This document shows positions 1 through 11,600 of a DNA stretch of 64,000 nt, piece by piece. The position numbers were made by a program, and so were the translations under genes. Origin of the DNA: Ascochyta rabiei (lineage: Eukaryota; Ascomycota; Dothideomycetes; Pleosporales; Didymellaceae). The stretch spans positions 496,001 to 560,000 of the forward strand of contig NC_082407.1 of NCBI RefSeq assembly GCF_004011695.2. Direction: 5' to 3'. The notes under the pieces are model-generated. The model was not told where the DNA came from and did not search any database. It was given only the letters and a program-made list of their open reading frames with translations. The first letter of the stretch is position 1. The number at the start of each line of letters is the position of its first letter.

Positions 1-1036
1 CTACTAACTTCCTAAGTAAGAATAGAAAACCTTAGATCTTATATATATAGCTTATGTATAATTAGTTGTTTAATTTCCTAGATTAAATAACTAAAGAGCT
101 AGGTAACGACTTAAGTAACACTAATTACGCTAGATAGCCTAATGTTGTTAAGGCTGCAGCTAAGAAGGGTTACACAAAACTATCTAAGTACTACTTAAGG
201 ACTAGGCAAGAAAGAGGGTACTTATTTAATTGTGTAACTATCTTAGATCTAACTTAAAAGCTTACAGTTCATAAGGTATAGTTATTATAAATATTTATTA
301 CAGTAAGCTACTAACAGTATCCTAGGATAATACATAGGACTTCTAAGACAAGCACATATATTAAGAGCAATTCCTAGATTATCTTAATTACTACGATAGT
401 AGACGCCCCTTAGGTGTCTCTTTCTCTTCTAATAACCTTTAAAGGCATATGCTGGATAATAACTAGTTTTATAAACCTTAAGATTTACTGTTACATAGCT
501 TCTCTACCCTAAGTTAAGCCTTAATTACACTTAGGACTAACAACAACGCTAGCCTAACACGTTAAGAGGGGGAGTCTTACCTAAGCACACCTTATATTTA
601 ACAGAGGAAGGGCTTTAGTGTACTGTAGTAGTGGCAGAAAAACTGTACTTCCTTCCCTTAGCTTGCCTGTATTACTATAGATATCCTAGTAATACTAATC
701 GCACAAGTAGGAGTTAAGCGCGTTTTTAACACCTCTAGGGACGTTATTAGAGACTAAAGGCATAGGCTCTTAGCCTAGTTAATTTAAAAGATTATAATCC
801 TTAAAGACACAATCTTAGAGCCTAAGTAAGAAGACAGTGACGTTTTGCTAGAGGACAAGGTAGATACTCTACTTAAGCTACTAGTCTGTGTTAAGCCAGT
901 AGATAGGCAGGGCAGTAATACTAAAGTTAATAGTAAAGAGGAAGAGGAAGAGGATAAGGTCCTAGTTACTCCTTTGCGACAGGAGCAGCGGCCACAAAAA
1001 AGAGCAAGACCCTGGCAGTATTGCAATAATACGTGA
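1..1036 (+). pseudogene. hAT-family transposase, C-terminal remnant
   Basis: A cut-and-paste transposase of the hAT superfamily, broken and running off the left edge. Around 141-240 the reading gives KLSKYYLRT followed by a YLFNCVTILDLT-like stretch, matching the conserved block ahead of the dimerisation region. From 680 another frame gives DILVILIAQVGVKRVFNTSRD, the hATC dimerisation motif that normally reads as a small-residue segment followed by ERxFS/N. The two blocks are in different frames, so at least one indel lies between them, and several TAG/TAA codons stand where Q or R is expected. The end is an acidic, Glu-rich tail (about 930-960) followed by a basic QRPQKRARPWQ segment and a stop. 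The open stretch 845-1036 is only this tail, not a separate gene. The N-terminal zinc finger and most of the catalytic region are outside the window. Confidence 0.72.
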
Positions 1037-1062
1037 TAAATAGCTGTAATAAATAGCTGTAA
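1034..1062. repeat. Short 14-bp tandem duplication
   Basis: The motif AAATAGCTGTAAT occurs twice in tandem, followed by a short AAT run. It lies just after the hAT coding remnant, where the element's 3' non-coding end would be. Confidence 0.6.
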
Positions 1063-1111
1063 TAATAATAGGCCTGCTTTTTACTATAATTACATCCTAC
1101 AATGTAATAAA

Positions 1112-1275
1112 CGTGTTACCTAAATATATTTAAAGAAGATGTAGATTAAGTTAATATTAAAATATACGCTCTTATCTATTATAGTATAGTAGACGTGTTC
1201 CCTAAATATATTTAAAGAAGATGTAGATTAAGTTAATGTTAAAATATACGCTGTTATCTATTATAGTATAGTAGG
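1112..1275. repeat. 82-bp tandem duplication, two copies
   Basis: Two head-to-tail copies with an 82-bp period (1112-1193 and 1194-1275). They differ at only a few positions, for example ACC versus CCC near the start and CTCTT versus CTGTT near the end. No coding potential was recognised. It may belong to the hAT 3' end or be a later local duplication. Confidence 0.85.
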
Positions 1276-1480
1276 GTACCCCTAACCTAACCTAAGCCTA
1301 GGCAGACCTAACTCTAACCCACGCTAGTGCTACCCTAACCTAACCCCTACCCGCACTAGGGCAACCCCTACCCAACCACAGCCCCTAGTCCGTGCGACCT
1401 AAACCTAACCACGACCCCTGGTCTATGCGACCCTAACCTAACCCCGACCTCTATGTAGGGTACCCCGAACCTATTTGCCA
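1265..1480. repeat. C-rich CCCTAA/CCCCTA degenerate array, telomere-like
   Basis: An irregular array of CCCTAACCTAACC and CCCCTACCC-type units, interrupted by segments such as CCCTAGTCCGTGCGACC. The TTAGGG-like unit could suggest an interstitial telomere. However, the 'AGTCCGTGC' spacer and the CCCTACC flavour also occur in the C-rich arm of the foldback elements near 60240-60450, so I favour a diverged arm of that family. It separates the hAT remnant from Copia-1 and may have been the site of a break or insertion. Confidence 0.55.
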
Positions 1481-2972
1481 GCGTAGACAGTGCTATATCC
1501 CTATATCTATGCCTAGAAGTTTTCTACCTACAGGTAGTTGTTTAGTGTAGGTAGAGTAAGGTCTTATATTTAGTCCTTGTTATTTATAATATAGATTATT
1601 AATCCTAAGTTAAGGATAAAAAAGTTTCTAAGAGGGTAGCTTAGTAGCTTAATATTGTATAATTCTTTAACTAGACTTATATTAATTATAAATATCTTCT
1701 ATCCCTATAGTTATCTTAGAGGTGCCTCTAGTGTTTAGGATGTCTTAATAGCTAGTGTTATAGTGTAAGCTTATTTTATAGATCTAACCTAATCTTAAAG
1801 GTTAGCATTTTGTTCTATCCTAAATTGTACTATCTTAGTAATTCTATTATATAGGGTAAACTATTCTAGTGCTTTATCTTTATAGACGTAGTAGTAATCT
1901 TCTAGTCTATAGCATTGTCTACAAGCAGGGCATTTTACTCCTCTAGCTACTGCTGTATCCCCTCTTAGGGACTGCTTAGATGTAGTTATTTAACTAATAT
2001 TCTGTTTTTAAGAAGGTCTTCCCTAACTCTCCTGTGTAGTAGGAGTAGAAAATACGTCTTGAACAACATAAGAGGCATCCCTGTTAGTTTCTAGAGTAGA
2101 ATTACTACTAGTAGTAAGAGTTAAATTGTTCCCTACAGTAAAGGCGCCCCTTTACTATCTCCCCTTAGGGTAGTACTTACTTATATGCTCTTAGAAGCGT
2201 TTTATTATTTCTTTATAAGTTATATTTTGTTCTTATCTGCTATAGTCCTAGAATATTATTACCTAAGTTAGCGCTATTTTTATTACTAAATCTAGGAAGT
2301 CTTAGATAGTGTCTTGTATATTATATATTTTAGCAACACCCTTAGTTTTAGCATTAGTTACAGCAAATTATACTTAAGAAGCTAGGTATCCTAGCTCCTA
2401 GGTTGTCTTATTAGTTTAAATGCTACTAGGTTTTAGTAGCGTGCGTATAATTGTTCTTCTTTAGAAATAATGCTAACTATATATTTAAGGCTAATAAGCT
2501 ATGTTTAAATTAGTTAACCTAGTTAGCAGTAGTTCTTTATAAGGTAAGGTAATACTAAGCTTTAGATAAACATTACTACCTTGTCTAGGTTAGCTTGTTC
2601 CTTGTAGTAGTCTCTATCCGCTATCTGGTAGGATTTAACGCAGCTCTTCTAATAGTTATTATCTTCCTTCTATACCTTTAGGCTGTTAGCTAATAGTTTA
2701 GATAGGATTTTAGGAAGCTACGGGTTTCCTTGTTTATTATTGCTAAGGGCTATCCTCCTCTTATAGTTAGTGATGTCTAGGGCGTTAGGTACTTATAGCT
2801 TAGTCCTTAGAGGAATAGTCTAATTTAGGTCTATCTTCTTCTATACGTCTAGAGAGGTGTAGTAGGTCTTTAGTTAATGCAACTAAGGTGTGTACGTTAT
2901 ATAATCTACAAGAATTATTATTAAATTACGCATTATTAATAGCGACATATTAAAAGTGTATTTTAGTAGTGT
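1481..2972 (-). pseudogene. Copia-1 gag remnant with zinc knuckle
   Basis: Reverse-strand remnant of a Ty1/Copia gag region. The N-terminal half reads as a gag-like alpha-helical segment containing YKEQANLDKVVMFI and then VLPYLIKNYC, a layout typical of fungal Copia gag (a 'Y…K…I…TV…Y…C' block). Downstream, 1912-1932 on the reverse strand encodes CPACRQC, followed by LEDYYYVYKDKALE*F. This is the zinc-knuckle-like block of fungal Copia gag, in which CYYVF-type residues follow the cysteines. CAG/TGG-type codons are converted to stops. No protease, integrase or RT follows: the sequence breaks at about 1480 in the C-rich repeat, so this is a truncated 5' end of an element whose LTR lies at 2989-3150. 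Confidence 0.68.
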
Positions 2973-2988
2973 TAGTAAGACTCTTAAT
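2973..2988 (-). other. Copia-1 primer-binding site (half-tRNA-Lys type)
   Basis: Directly inside the 5' LTR, the reverse strand reads ATTAAGAGTCTTACT. The same 15 bases follow the 5' LTRs of Copia-2 and Copia-4. Its complement, AGTAAGACTCTTAAT, resembles the anticodon arm of tRNA-Lys(CUU) and ends at about tRNA position 39, as expected for a half-tRNA primer of the Drosophila copia type. Confidence 0.6.
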
Positions 2989-3150
2989 TGTTAGATAGTA
3001 TGCTTAATGTGCAAAGATAATAATAAAGGTAATTAATTTATAATTATCTGTCTTAATAGCTCATTTTATGTGTGTGTGCCGCTAGCCCCTAAGTTAACTA
3101 AGGTTAACCCTAAACCCCTAACTTTGTTCGGTAAGGTCGGTTATCTAATA
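2989..3150 (-). repeat. Copia-1 5' LTR (162 bp)
   Basis: Bounded on the plus strand by TGTTAGAT and ATCTAATA, an inverted pair of 8 bases in which the final CA has become TA. The inner edge abuts the primer-binding site. Boundaries and size agree with the LTRs of Copia-2 (168 bp) and Copia-4 (173 bp). The matching 3' LTR is absent, so no target duplication can be checked. Confidence 0.65.
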
Positions 3151-3719
3151 CTAGCACGTACTAAGAAAGTATAGTTTAGTGTTGTATTTTAGATAGTCTA
3201 GTAGAACTATATAGCAGTACTAGGTAGAAGATCCTAACATCCCTATACTTGTAAGGATACTTCTTCTACTTAACACCTACTACGTCTTATACTAACTTAG
3301 GGTAGTTAACTATATCTACCTACCCCTTAATATTACTCTTATATTACTTAATTCTATTATCTTTCCTCTAGGCTAATCATTCTAGAACTAAACTAGAGAA
3401 GCCTTCTAGAGTAATAGTACAGTTGTCTTTAATCTTTTATTAAATAATACTAAGCCTTATATTATATCTATTCCTCTACCTAACTCTATAGCGTTGTAGA
3501 GGTTACAATCTACATGCTTAAAGAACGTCTAATCTCTAGGCTTAGTGTATCTAGTGTAGTATAGGTAGAAGATTAAGTTAGTTTATTAACAGAGTACTAT
3601 ATAGTAAAGCCGGTACTACAGATTACCCCTTACTAGTTGTTAGATAATAGAGTAGTATATAATTCTACACTACTCTAGATGACTTTTACTATACTTTATA
3701 TAAGTATAATAGTTATATA
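3151..3719 (-). other. Unresolved degraded host segment, left of pogo-E
   Basis: AT-rich, RIP-mutated sequence with no recognised domain. It is interrupted by pogo-E and should resume at 18853. The reverse strand gives a charged, protein-like reading (for example SLEIRRSLSM and SSRMISLEER), which makes minus the more likely coding strand, but I cannot name a family. It may be continuous with 18853-19665 and 27179-31200 once the nested insertions are removed. Confidence 0.3.
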
Positions 3720-3790
3720 ACGTGTTTTACTACTAAGCAGCACGCCCCTACTAAGCAGCGCGCCCTTACTAACATCGCAACTATTACACA
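3720..3790 (+). repeat. pogo-E left terminal inverted repeat
   Basis: An 11-base outer cap (ACGTGTTTTAC) is followed by two tandem 18-bp motifs and then CTTACTAACATYGCAAC. It matches 18783-18852 in inverse orientation, with C/T and G/A differences expected from RIP. The right copy is more mutated (GTAC for GCGC). Confidence 0.85.
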
Positions 3791-3797
3791 ACATAAT

Positions 3798-4330
3798 AAA
3801 GCAAAATTTCGACATAGGGCCCTACACACCAAAAAAACATCAGAATCTATCTTAACCTAGCGAGGATATTCTATCCTAAGCTTCCTAGTGCCTCTAGGCG
3901 TCTAGTTACTACACGCTGCCTGGTTATACAACCTAATCTATTATAAGAAAATTCAGATTTGCAGAGCACAGACCACCCCTGCAACAAAAATCAAATCTTA
4001 TCTTATCTTCTTAGATCTTATCTAAAAGAACACTAAAACTAATAAAACGTCCTATCTTTACTAGACGGCTAACAACAAGCCTTTCCTTAGCTTTCTGCTT
4101 TTAACCCCTTCTCTCTACTCCTAGAGGTCTACTAGTTAGGCCAGTAAGAATAGAACAAAGGCAAGAATAGTAAAGCTAAGACTGCTATTTCCTTGTTTTT
4201 TAGCTCTGAAAAGCGGATAGAGACTAGGTACCTCTTTCTGTGCAAAAACAAGCTCTCTTCTAGTTATTTCTTAGTTATTTCATTTTAAAAAAAGAGAAGG
4301 AAACCCCTACCTAGGACTAGGACCCAGAAC
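3798..4330 (+). other. LINE-1 5' untranslated region
   Basis: About 530 bases that recur at 47182-47757. Both copies carry landmarks such as AATCTATCTTAACCTAG, AGGCGTCTAGTTACTACAC and GAGGTCTACTAGTTAGGCC. Comparing the two copies shows mostly C/T and G/A differences. The promoter of a Tad-like element would lie here, but no specific motif is identified. Confidence 0.65.
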
Positions 4331-5830
4331 TATAGAACTGGAACTATTACCTAAAAGAGATTACTCTCTAAACACAGCGACAATAGAAATAAGCCCCTCT
4401 AGCTCCGTAACCCCTCTTAGAGAGATGTACTAGCCTACACTAATCCCTAGACCTCTGTCTATGCCCTTATTGTTAACACTACACCTATAATCTACTTTAG
4501 GAATACACTAACCTAGTATATTTAACAGAACTATAACGTTACCTCTACCCTCTGCTCCCTCTAAACAACTAGCTAGTAGACCTGCTACTCTAACAGCACC
4601 TAGGCTTCCCCCTTTCTAATTTAACATAACTACTAGACCTATAAACTAAGCTTCTATTGCTAAAACAGTAAAAGAAGCTCTATCTATTGCTAGGACAATA
4701 GTTATCTAGGCTTCTTCCCTAGCTACTATAAACAAGGAACAATTAAACCTCTTAGACCTTCTAGAAATCTTTTAAGACTACACAGAAAACAACAGGATAA
4801 ACAAACAAGGCCTCTCTATCCTAGCCTTCTAAGTATCTAACCTTAAAACTATGTCTAAATTAATTAAAACAAGAGCAAAACTCCTTTAGAAACCTACCTT
4901 AGCTACTAAGACTTCTACTATTTAACCTTCTACTTAGCCTACTTTATACGCATCTGCAGCTTTAGCTAACCTCCCTAAGAATATAGACTAGCAAACAGTT
5001 ACAAAGAAGAAGCAACCTACTATTATTGAGAAATCTCTAAGTGTACGCTAACTAGTTCTTATACTAGAGCAAGAACTACCCTTTTTTACCCCCCTAGAGA
5101 TAGGTAATACTTTTAATAAGGCCTTTATAGATAAAGGAGTAAGCCTCCCTATAATTACTTCTACTAGCCTAAGTAGAAGGAATAACATTGTTCTTACTAC
5201 AACGCTATCCGTTACATTAAAATACCTGCTTAAAAACTAAGTAATCTAGCAATTAGTTACTACCTATAAGGAAGCCTTCCGAATAGAACTATAGCATAAA
5301 GTAATCCTACATAATATCTCTACGTCTCTAGAAATAAACTAGGACCTAGAGGTGCTTAAGTTAGAAATAACTACCTTTAACAAAGGCCTAACAATAGTAG
5401 GAAACCTATTCTAGCTAATAAGCTACAAAAGGAGATAAAAGTAACAACTAGGATCTGTCTATGTAGCGTTTATAATAGAAAAAGAAGTATAACAAGCTAT
5501 ATAGAATAGGCTATACCTACTAGGAGCTAGTATAATAGTAGAGAAGTTTATTACTACACCTTCTACTATATAATGCTAAAATTGTTAGCAATTTAGACAT
5601 ATAGAGAATAGGTGCCTTAATAGCACTATATATAAGATATGCGTAGATAAACACCCTATAACACTATATAAGTATAACACGTGTAGTACTACTAGTAAAG
5701 CCTGCGTATATACTATACCTAAGTATATAAACTATAAAGAAGTATATATAGTAGATAATATTTAATATGCAGCCTATAAGGCTATAATAAACGCATAAAC
5801 ACATCTAGAATACTAGATAACCTAAGGATT
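4330..5830 (+). pseudogene. LINE-1 ORF1 (gag-like RNA-binding protein) remnant
   Basis: The nucleic-acid-binding ORF1 product of a Tad-like LINE, expected to coat the element RNA. The clearest landmark is a CCHC zinc knuckle from 5574: C-x-N-C-x-Q-F-R-H-I, with further cysteines in ICVDKHP and NTCST. This cluster of knuckles near the ORF1 C-terminus is typical of Tad elements. The region before it (about 4600-5500) is low-complexity, polar and full of stops, so I cannot place the start codon. Many TAG/TAA codons stand for Gln. Confidence 0.6.
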
Positions 5831-5839
5831 CTATAAGTA

Positions 5840-7235
5840 AATCTAAATAAGAGTATATAAGCTACAGAGAGCGCCTTACATCTTATAGTAGAACTTACTA
5901 TAGATCTTATTTTAGTACAAGAACTATAGCTTACTCCTACTTAATAATAACTTTTAGACTACTTAGACATACGCTCTGTATACTACCCCTTCTTTATATA
6001 AATTCTACATTTACTATAGGACTATAGTATAAGGCTACGCGTTCTAGCCTATATCCTACGTTTAACACTAGTATAAATTACCCTAACACTAGAATTAAAC
6101 CCTAACCTAGACTTTCTAGCTATTATAGTCTAGTAGTCTAGGTTAAACTTTATAATTTATAATATACATAACTAAAGAAACATATAAGAGACAATAATAG
6201 TAGAAAGAAAGCTTCTAAATAGCCACACTCTGCCTAATTTAATCCTACTAGGCGACTTTAACACCTACTACCCTTAGTAGGACCCTAGTATAAGTACTAT
6301 AACACTAAAAGCTAGTAGTTTTATTGCCTAGATAGAAAATTAAAACCTAGAGCTATTAAATAACCCTAGTATAGGCACCTTCTACAGGCTAAACAAAAGT
6401 AGGGAAAGTGTTCTAGACCTTACCTTTGCTTTACATAGGCTTATAAACTAGATAGAAGACTAGTAAACCCTAGTAGGTATAGGCTTAGACTACCTAGGCA
6501 TCCTGTTTATAATTACAACGCCTAAAACACAGCTCCTAAATAACCCTACTCCTAGGTTTAACGCAAAGAAGGCAGACTAGGACCTATTTTAGAAGGAGCT
6601 AGCGAAGTAGATAGCAAAAGGCCCTGCTCTTAATACTACCTGCCCTAGACACTCTACTAGTAAAACCCTACTTCTTATCTAAGGAGAGCACAGAGAGCTA
6701 GAGAAGCAGCTTAAAGTAATAGGGAATAAGCTTACTACAGCAATAACAAATGCAGCTAAAACTACAATCTTACAAAGCTCTACTAGTGCAAGAAGCAAGC
6801 CTTAGTAGAACCTAGACCTAAAAATACTTAGGACAAATATGCTTAGTAAACAACGCTACCTATAGAAAGAACTAGTAACTAGCCCTATAAACAGTTATAT
6901 ATAGAAAAGGGACTACCTAATTACTAGAAATAGTTACCTATAAGTAGTAAAAGCAGCAAAGCGCAACTACTAGAATTAAATCATAAAAAAGGAGGATATA
7001 AAACTAATCTTTAAAGTAATATCTTATACTAAGTCTGTAGGTAACTAAAGCATACCTACTATATAAGGCCCTAGGGGAATAGAGAACTCCTTTTAAGGTA
7101 AATGCTTAGCACTATAAGATACTCTCTTCTATAGCCTACCTACCTCTTAACCTATAGAGTAGAGCACCTACTGAGAAGGTAGCTAGGAATAGCCACCCCT
7201 TACTAAAGAAGAGCTAGAACACGCCTGCTCCTTAC
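5840..7235 (+). pseudogene. LINE-1 ORF2, endonuclease and start of RT
   Basis: The N-terminal part of the ORF2 polyprotein. It contains an apurinic-type endonuclease (exo/endo/phosphatase fold) that nicks target DNA. Positions 6235-6275 read PNLILLGDFNTYYP, the GDFN(x)HH motif of LINE endonucleases with His changed to Tyr, as CAY to TAY mutation predicts. A later LVGIGLDYLG-like stretch (about 6475-6505) would correspond to the SDH region, with the key residues lost. The reading continues toward the RT domain and stops where Gypsy-1 inserted at 7235/7236; it resumes at 14377. Confidence 0.72.
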
Positions 7236-7390
7236 TGTTATAGGCTTAGACCTTATCTAAGCCTTAAGCAAGATAGGATAGTTACGTGCCCTACAGACAT
7301 ATTAGAAGGACACGCAACGTGTTACCTTCTTAAGAGATACAATACTATATTAACCCTCATTACATTCTACTCTAAGGCTAGTCTATAATA
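7236..7390 (+). repeat. Gypsy-1 5' LTR (155 bp)
   Basis: Starts TGTTATAGGCTTAGACC and ends AGTCTATAATA. The terminal CA has mutated to TA; the 3' LTR keeps CA. It is the same length as the 3' LTR and as the Gypsy-2 LTR at 58622-58776. Confidence 0.93.
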
Positions 7391-8640
7391 TTTATATCTC
7401 TTCTTCTAGGAGAACAGCTGGCACTTATACTATGTCAGCTAGCTTCTAGAATAACCCCTTAGATAAATCTCTCCCCTTAACCCTTTAGGAATTTATAACC
7501 TAGATATTACAGTTTATAATAAACTTATAATAAGCCTTAACTACTACTAATAAGTATATAGTATTACTTAAACATAATAAATCTAATATACGCACGTTTA
7601 TAGAGTCTCTAGCACAAATAGCTAACGCCTGTACTAGACCTACGTCTACAGTTCTATTATCCTCCTTAGAAGTAATACTGTACGTATTAACATCTACCTT
7701 AGCCCCTAACCTACCTTATAAAGCACTGTTTTTAGTGTCTGCTCTAGGCCTGTATACCCCTATATAGGCGTCTACAGTATATAGAAAACCTCTCCCTATA
7801 GGTAAGGCCTTTACTAGGAACAAATCCTTATTTAAGGCGTAGTAGGTTATAATAGAACATAAGCTGCAGGTAGACATGTCCTTTATTAGTAGGCTATAGG
7901 ACATATTTACCTTTATATAGTTCTAGCTTAACGCGTCTATATAATAAGATATAGCTCTATTCTATAAGATTAGAGGTACCTAAGGTATATAGAGCCTAGA
8001 GAACTTCCTAGCATACCTAGAATTCTACTACAGCAACAACTATAGCTAGAAACAGGCCTAGGCAAAACTAGAAAGCGTCTATTAGGGTCCTAGCAAGTTG
8101 TTCCTAGACTTTTTTATCTAGTTTAAGCAGCTACTAGTGCAAAGTGGCGGCCTTTACTAGGATAGAGAACAGCGCCTATTAAAGCTCCACTAGGCTCTAA
8201 ACGCAAATATCTGTAATATAGTAATAAACTAAGGAGTAACTTATATAGATTATAATACAGCTGTTATAGAGTATAAGTCTATTACTATAGACATTAAAAC
8301 TATAGCTAAAGAAAACTAGCTATACTATAGCCCTACCTAGGCGCTACCTAAGCGTAATAGGGATAGTAACGTTAAGATAATAGTTGTGTCTGCAGTGCGC
8401 ACTAGCAGTAGTACTAAGCGTAGAGGGTAGAAGAAGTCTGCTTCTAACTAGGCTATGTAGGTTCCTAATAAGGTATTTTAGTAACGCTAGGAGGCTAACC
8501 TATATACCTATTGCAGTAAAAGAGGATATATCTACTAGGATTACGCTAACATAGTGGTAACTACAGTGTAGGCAGTAATAATCTTAGGTAAGAAAGAGGC
8601 TAGTTTATATAGGGGAAACTAGCTACTTCTAATTTAAGTC
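7391..8640 (+). pseudogene. Gypsy-1 gag remnant
   Basis: The structural capsid/nucleocapsid region. The first part is unremarkable helical gag-like sequence with many stops. Near 8505-8550 the reading gives YCSKRGYIYxDYA, a CCHC zinc knuckle in which later Cys/His codons have become Tyr. The Gypsy-2 copy keeps more of it (CCGKKEHIYxNC at about 57474-57510 on the reverse strand), which confirms the assignment. Short open stretches on the opposite strand (for example 7716-7904) are shadows. Confidence 0.65.
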
Positions 8641-11600
8641 TAAGTTAGAAGCGCTATAGGAGTATATTAGTAGAGGAGACTACTAGTGTAGGGGCGTTAT
8701 AGGCTGCTAGGGGAGCTATTACAGACTCTATAGACAAGCCCCTATTCTACATTCTGTTATTTGTTAATAGGGTAATTTAGGCTAACGTGCTAGTACACTT
8801 AGGGTGTAAATACTTTAGTGTAGTAAGTAATAACTTTACTACACGCTTAGGAGGAGACTTTATTAAGGTGCTACTATAACGCTTAGCGTAAGTAGTAGGT
8901 ACTAGTAGAAAGTCTATAATCTCCTATTTAGTCCTGTTTAGGTATAACTTAGACAGGTAGCGCTTACAGGCTATAGCCTACGTAGTGCTAGGTCTAAGCT
9001 AGGATGTTATTTTAGGGAAGCTCTAGCTCTAATAAGAGGACGTAGTATTAGATGTAGAAAAGGGTACACTAAAGATATAATAGGTAGGGAACCTTATAGT
9101 TAATAAGTCCTTACAGTATACAGTAAACGTTTACGTAGCTCTTCTATTAGTAGCTAAGTTTAATAAGACCCTAGCTAATAGGCTCTAGAAGCGCCTGCCT
9201 AGGGACTAGTTTGTCTCTATAAGCCTCTACAACATTACTAAAATCCTCTTAGTTTAACCCCTAGGAGCGTGAGGGACAGCAGAGGAGGTAGACTCTCTTC
9301 CCTCTAAGTTAGTCTAGTTTTAGGACCTGTTTAATAAGAGTAAAGCTTCTAGCCTTCCCCTATATAGGGGCTAGATAGATTACTATATATAATTATTACG
9401 TAACTAGTCTAGAAAGGAGAAGCCTCTACTCTAGGGCCCTCTATACAACATGCTAAGGGACTAGCTACTTAAGCTATAGAAATAAGTGTTAGTACTTATA
9501 GATAAGGGGTAGATCTACGCCTCCTCTTCCCTAGCAGGGGCTCTAGTCCTACTAGTTAAGAAGTTCTCTAGTAGGTAGCGTATATGCGTAGACTATTACG
9601 CACTTAATTATATTATAATTACTAACTAGTACCTACTTCCTCTTATTAAGGAGACGTTACGTACACTAGGGGGTACCTGCTAGTTGTCTAAGGTTAATAT
9701 CTGTTTAGCATTTTACTAGATTTGTGTTACAGAAGGAGATAAGCACCTTACTACATTCTGCACCTGTTTTAGGCTCTTTAAGTAGCTAGTCTGTCTGTTT
9801 AGCCTAGCTAGAGCACTAGCGTCCTTCTAGCGTTACATTAACAGCGAGCTTTAGGAGATATTAGGTAATTATGCTACTACGTACCGAGATAATATCCTTA
9901 TTTATAGTAGTAGGTCTAGAACAGACTACTTAGGGAAGGTTAGCAGAGTCCTTACGCTCCTACGCAATGTAGGGCTGTATTTAAATCCTAAGAAGTGCGT
10001 ATTTATAATAAAGGAAGTACACTACCTAAGATATATTATAGAAGCTAGAAAGGACATTTATCCTAATCCTAAGAAGGTTAAGGCTATCTATAATTAGGAA
10101 GCCCTATAGTCTTTACGCGGGGTCTATAGTTTTCTAGAGTTTACTAACTTCTACTAGGACTTTATCCTAGCCTTCTCTAATATTACTGTTCTACTTAATA
10201 AACTTATAGAGAAGGATATTCTGTTTAGGTAGGGGTAGGAGGAGGATATAGCGTTCTACTAGCTAAAGAATACATTTATAACAGAACTAGTCCTAGCCTC
10301 GTAGGACTCTAAGTAAGAAACACTATTAGAGGTAGACTACTCTAGTAAGGCGCTAGGCGGCTGCCTTTCTTAATAGCACAGGAAGGTGCTTTGCCTAGTA
10401 GTGTACTACTCTACTACACCTATAATAGAATAATAGAACTACACTATCTATAATAAGGCGTTAACTACTGTTATAAAGTGCCTAGAGGTCTAGGCAGCTA
10501 AATTAGGGTCTGTTACTAGGCTGTTTACTATCCTAACTAACTATAAGAACCTCTAGTACTTTACTACAGCGCGCAGGCTAAGTAAGAGGCAGCACTAATA
10601 GGCAGAGGAGCTGTTAAAGTTCTGTTTCTACCTTTGCTTCTACTTAGGACGCCTAGCAGCCTAACTAGATACGCTAAGCTGCTAGAAACAGGACTATAAT
10701 AGGAGGTTAGGGGGGGTCTATAGGATAATAACTCTAGTTTTAGTGTTAGTAATTAGTATACTAGGCTCTAGTATACCTCTACTTTTTATTAACACGTATA
10801 TATAATTACTATAGAAGACAGGCGTTTAGTAGGACGTAGGGTATAGGGCGTACCTGTCTACCATCTATAATAGAGCCTGCTATTTCCCTTCTAAGGCTTA
10901 GACTACCTAGTAAATTATAGATTATACGCTTAGTGCTTACAGCACGCTGCTATAGTGTAGGGTTATGTAGGTTCTGCGTTAGAAGCTACTTATAACTATA
11001 TTAATCTAAAGGGTATATAAATCTAACCTAATAGGCTATCTAGGTGCTAACGCTATATTCTACATTATTAGACATAACTTCTACTAGAAGGAGATGTTAT
11101 AGAACGTTTAGCGTTATATCTATAACTACTACTATTTTAGCACGTATATATTATAGCGCTAACAGTAGAGCTTACTCTAGCTATTACCTATTACTAACTG
11201 TTTTTAGTTCTAGATTTTAATAGACTTTATAGTTAACCTCCCTTAGGCTAATAAGAACGCACTGCGCTATCTCTTAGTTATTATAGATTACATCTCTAAG
11301 TATATGTAGCTTAAGGTAATAACTTCTATAACTATAGAATATTACGCTAAGGTCTTCTATAACACGTAGTAGTAGTTCTAAGGCTTTCCTAGCTCTATAA
11401 TCTTAAACTATAGCTTAAACTAGCTAGGACATTTTTAGATAACACTATATAGCCTTATAGAGGTAGACTAGCTACTCTCTACAGCCTATTACCTCTAGAC
11501 AGACAGAGGGACAGAGTAGGCTAACTAAGAGGTGTAGGTAGTTCTATAGGTTATAGTTAACTTTAAACAGAATAACTAGCCTAACTATCTTCTAGCCTGC

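Noticed and set aside
784..1026. 80-codon open frame on the minus strand, serine-rich
   Set aside because: It is antisense to the Glu-rich tail of the hAT remnant; the serine runs are the complement of GAG/GAA codons.
845..1036. Separate small acidic protein gene
   Set aside because: It is in the same frame as the upstream hATC block (from 680) and is simply the last part free of converted stops.
1265..1460. True chromosome end (telomere)
   Set aside because: Units are irregular and interrupted, sequence continues on both sides with transposon remnants, and the patch shares motifs with the foldback arms.
2973..2988. A tRNA-Lys gene or fragment
   Set aside because: Only the anticodon-arm segment is present, always abutting an LTR on the inside, so it is a primer-binding site and not a tRNA gene.
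4330..5570. Programmed stop-codon readthrough or alternative genetic code (many in-frame TAG/TAA)
   Set aside because: Stops occur in all element types at Gln, Trp and Arg positions, together with His to Tyr and Asp to Asn changes on the same copies; C to T mutation explains all of these without recoding.
7236..7390. Solo LTRs for the Gypsy-1 family
   Set aside because: Each 155-bp copy is attached to internal sequence, and the two outer ones share a CTTAC target duplication, so they belong to one full element.
7716..7904. 62-codon open frame on the minus strand
   Set aside because: Antisense to the Gypsy-1 gag remnant; no homology recognised.
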